Shown here: positions 40,601 through 40,824 of the stretch, piece after piece
Position numbering within the stretch: the first letter of the stretch is position 1
Layout of the letters: every line of letters starts with the position of its first letter
Assembly (NCBI GenBank): GCA_947487525.1
Contig: CANKWR010000010.1
Span: 1 to 40,824 of the forward strand
DNA: 40,824 nt
Direction of reading: 5' to 3'
Origin: Bacteroidota bacterium
GTDB taxonomy: Bacteria; Bacteroidota; Bacteroidia; Chitinophagales; Chitinophagaceae
Made by a program: the position numbers and the translations under genes
The notes under the pieces: generated by a model
Databases searched by the model: none
What the model was told of the DNA's origin: nothing
What the model saw: only the letters and a program-made list of their open reading frames with translations

Positions 40601-40721
40601 TCCTTATTGGGATCCTGAGGTTAATGCGGATGATTTTGATTCAAATATTGCAAAGGGCAATGACTTTTACACACCGCCACAACCAAGAACAATTTTGTTT
40701 GGCGTAAACATTAATTTCTAA
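37653..40721 (+). CDS. SusC/RagA-type TonB-linked outer-membrane receptor
   Basis: 1022 residues. Signal peptide (to about residue 21, AMAQ), CarboxypepD_reg-like domain (VNGRITDDKGDPIVGATIQV, GTTSDNDGAFKI), TonB-box region LSEVVVTGFG, plug domain with LQGKAAGVFVNSQSGKLGQA and QPLYVLDGIPV plus SIEVLKDASAGAIYGSRAA (SusC/RagA signature), then the large barrel ending RTILFGVNINF. It imports oligosaccharides or peptides together with its SusD partner, which starts 19 bp downstream. The ligand is unknown as the enzymes of the locus lie outside the window. Codons are noticeably biased to GGT, GCT, TCT and AAC compared with other genes here, as expected of a highly expressed gene. The 271-bp upstream region shows only AT-rich sequence with an AATAAT-G-ATTATT repeat. 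Confidence 0.96.
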   Translation: MRKKLLWSLLASCLFFGNAMAQNSTVNGRITDDKGDPIVGATIQVKGTNVGTTSDNDGAFKIKAANGATLTIQALGFETKTVTAANNLNVKLVTDVKALSEVVVTGFGGSLIKKDLTGNIARVRGKDIEYMPTPSVDAALQGKAAGVFVNSQSGKLGQAVTVRIRGNSSISASSQPLYVLDGIPVTSQDQSTYGGDMNPLTDLNPNDIESIEVLKDASAGAIYGSRAANGVVLITTKRGRAGKTQITFNLQTGQSTATKRVRMLNSTEYNELAMEAAKYSDDAEGIPYADPFSYTQYMKDIMSYHSYGQWDTDKAKSYDWQDQAFQTGQYRQADLQIRGGNDKTKFFSSFQHLDQGGTIVGNDISRTTGRLNVDQQANSWLDLGVSLSLSRTYNRRLPGDNAFSNPLQSAALLPMTPFTDPNTGLPAGTPPGDVNVGIYFNPRIQIDYAKYTQDVYRTFGNTYFKVKLLPGLTFQSEFGLDFLSQNEERYYQTQTVRNTSSATGEGTNTGAFITNYNTNSYFSYNKLKGPHNFAATLGMQYQQSQAKYNSTTGIGFPSDSYQKIASAATKSGGSSSQTDFRFLSYFLRSNYTFNEKYIVSASGRMDASSRFGKNSRTGFFPAVSAGWILSNEKFLSNNKYLSFLKARASYGIVGNSEIGNFPQMGLFTGDAGYAGAAGQRPSQLRNDDLRWETTTQTDIGIDFGFFNNRISGEIDYYVKNTDGLLLNVNIPATTGFSSMVRNIGKLENKGYEFVLNTQNLVGAFKWNTSFNVALNQNKVTDIQGQVIEGGVGSMNRVQEGYAIGVYYTAEWAGVDPANGNALWYKNTKNTDGTIDRTKTSVFSQATRVVTGNPNPDVILGFTNSFSYKGFDMSIFFNAVFGNENNIYGMGRYSSASMRYEDNQTYDQMARWQKPGDITDIPQARLFYNNGAQISSRYIVDGSYIRLRTASLGYTFDAKKLRKLKLEKLRVYVSGQNLLTFTKYPYWDPEVNADDFDSNIAKGNDFYTPPQPRTILFGVNINF

Positions 40722-40740
40722 TTTGTTAATAATGAATTTT

Positions 40741-40824
40741 ATGAAAATATATAAAAAAACAATAAACAAATACTTAACTGCTATTTTGTTTACGAGCGTA
40801 CTTGCTACGGCTTGCGAAAAGCGT
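40741..40824 (+). CDS. SusD-like lipoprotein, N-terminal part (cut by window end)
   Basis: The first 28 codons of an open frame: basic start (MKIYKKTINKYL), hydrophobic core and Cys after LATA (lipobox-like, C25), still open at the last base. Its position 19 bp behind susC identifies it as the SusD/RagB partner. An ATG at 40733 is followed by TGA two codons later and cannot be the start. Confidence 0.8.
   Translation, partial: MKIYKKTINKYLTAILFTSVLATACEKR

Noticed and set aside
1..40824. CRISPR array, insertion sequence, prophage or toxin-antitoxin pair
   Set aside because: No regularly spaced repeats, transposase, phage structural gene or small overlapping toxin-antitoxin frames were found in either strand.

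Overview
The window reads as chromosomal DNA from a low-GC member of the Bacteroidota, most likely family Chitinophagaceae (family level is inference). Support comes from a SusC/SusD pair at the right end, TonB receptors, TatA/TatC without a TatB, many Sec or lipoprotein signals, weak Shine-Dalgarno signals, and the Bacteroidota -7 promoter box TAnnTTTG ahead of many genes. There is no integrase, transposase, phage gene, CRISPR array or rRNA. It is mostly a mosaic of one- to three-gene units on both strands.

Region 1 (1-8 kb): a tRNA with CAT anticodon (minus), an outer-membrane barrel protein, hflX followed by a small Rieske protein, tRNA-Asn with a clear terminator, a complete subclass B1-type metallo-beta-lactamase, a secreted UshA-like 5'-nucleotidase, a small secreted DUF1566-like protein, and a photolyase-related gene followed after one base by a flavin reductase-like gene. 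Region 2 (8-16 kb): a lipoprotein NUC1-type nuclease, two lipoproteins of unknown function, tatA and tatC separated by a terminator and flanked by C-terminal scraps of a VOC/PhnB-like gene and an AHSA1-like gene, a secreted HEXXH protein, a DUF4153-like membrane protein, and a glutamate-racemase homologue with a signal peptide.

Region 3 (16-24 kb): a methyltransferase and an acetyltransferase in divergent orientation, a secreted alpha/beta hydrolase, a secreted SnoaL-like protein next to a membrane-bound AraC-type regulator, a serine beta-lactamase-family hydrolase, a second acetyltransferase, a pirin and a DEAD-box helicase. Region 4 (24-32 kb): a probable metal module (HYC_CC_PP-type small protein plus a TonB receptor with an N-terminal HMA domain), a PhnA/YjdM-like gene preceded by a perfect 15-bp inverted repeat around its promoter, a methyltransferase, an arginase-family gene followed after one base by a secreted GH32 beta-fructosidase, a CDGSH protein and a DinB/DUF1569-like protein.

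Region 5 (32-41 kb): a di-heme cytochrome c peroxidase lipoprotein; a sulfur/redox cluster on the minus strand (Crp/Fnr regulator, two single-domain rhodaneses, a DUF6132-like membrane protein) with a divergent cysteine-tailed membrane protein; a VF530/DUF2132 protein; an RsuA-family pseudouridine synthase; a threonine/serine dehydratase; then susC and the first 28 codons of susD, cut by the window end.

The observations I rate highest are the exported racemase homologue, the photolyase-family protein without its iron-sulfur cysteines beside a flavin reductase, the intact B1-type metallo-beta-lactamase, the inverted repeat bracketing the phnA promoter, and a near-consensus FNR-type site placed about -41 upstream of the rhodanese genes, whose neighbouring regulator carries the matching recognition-helix residues.
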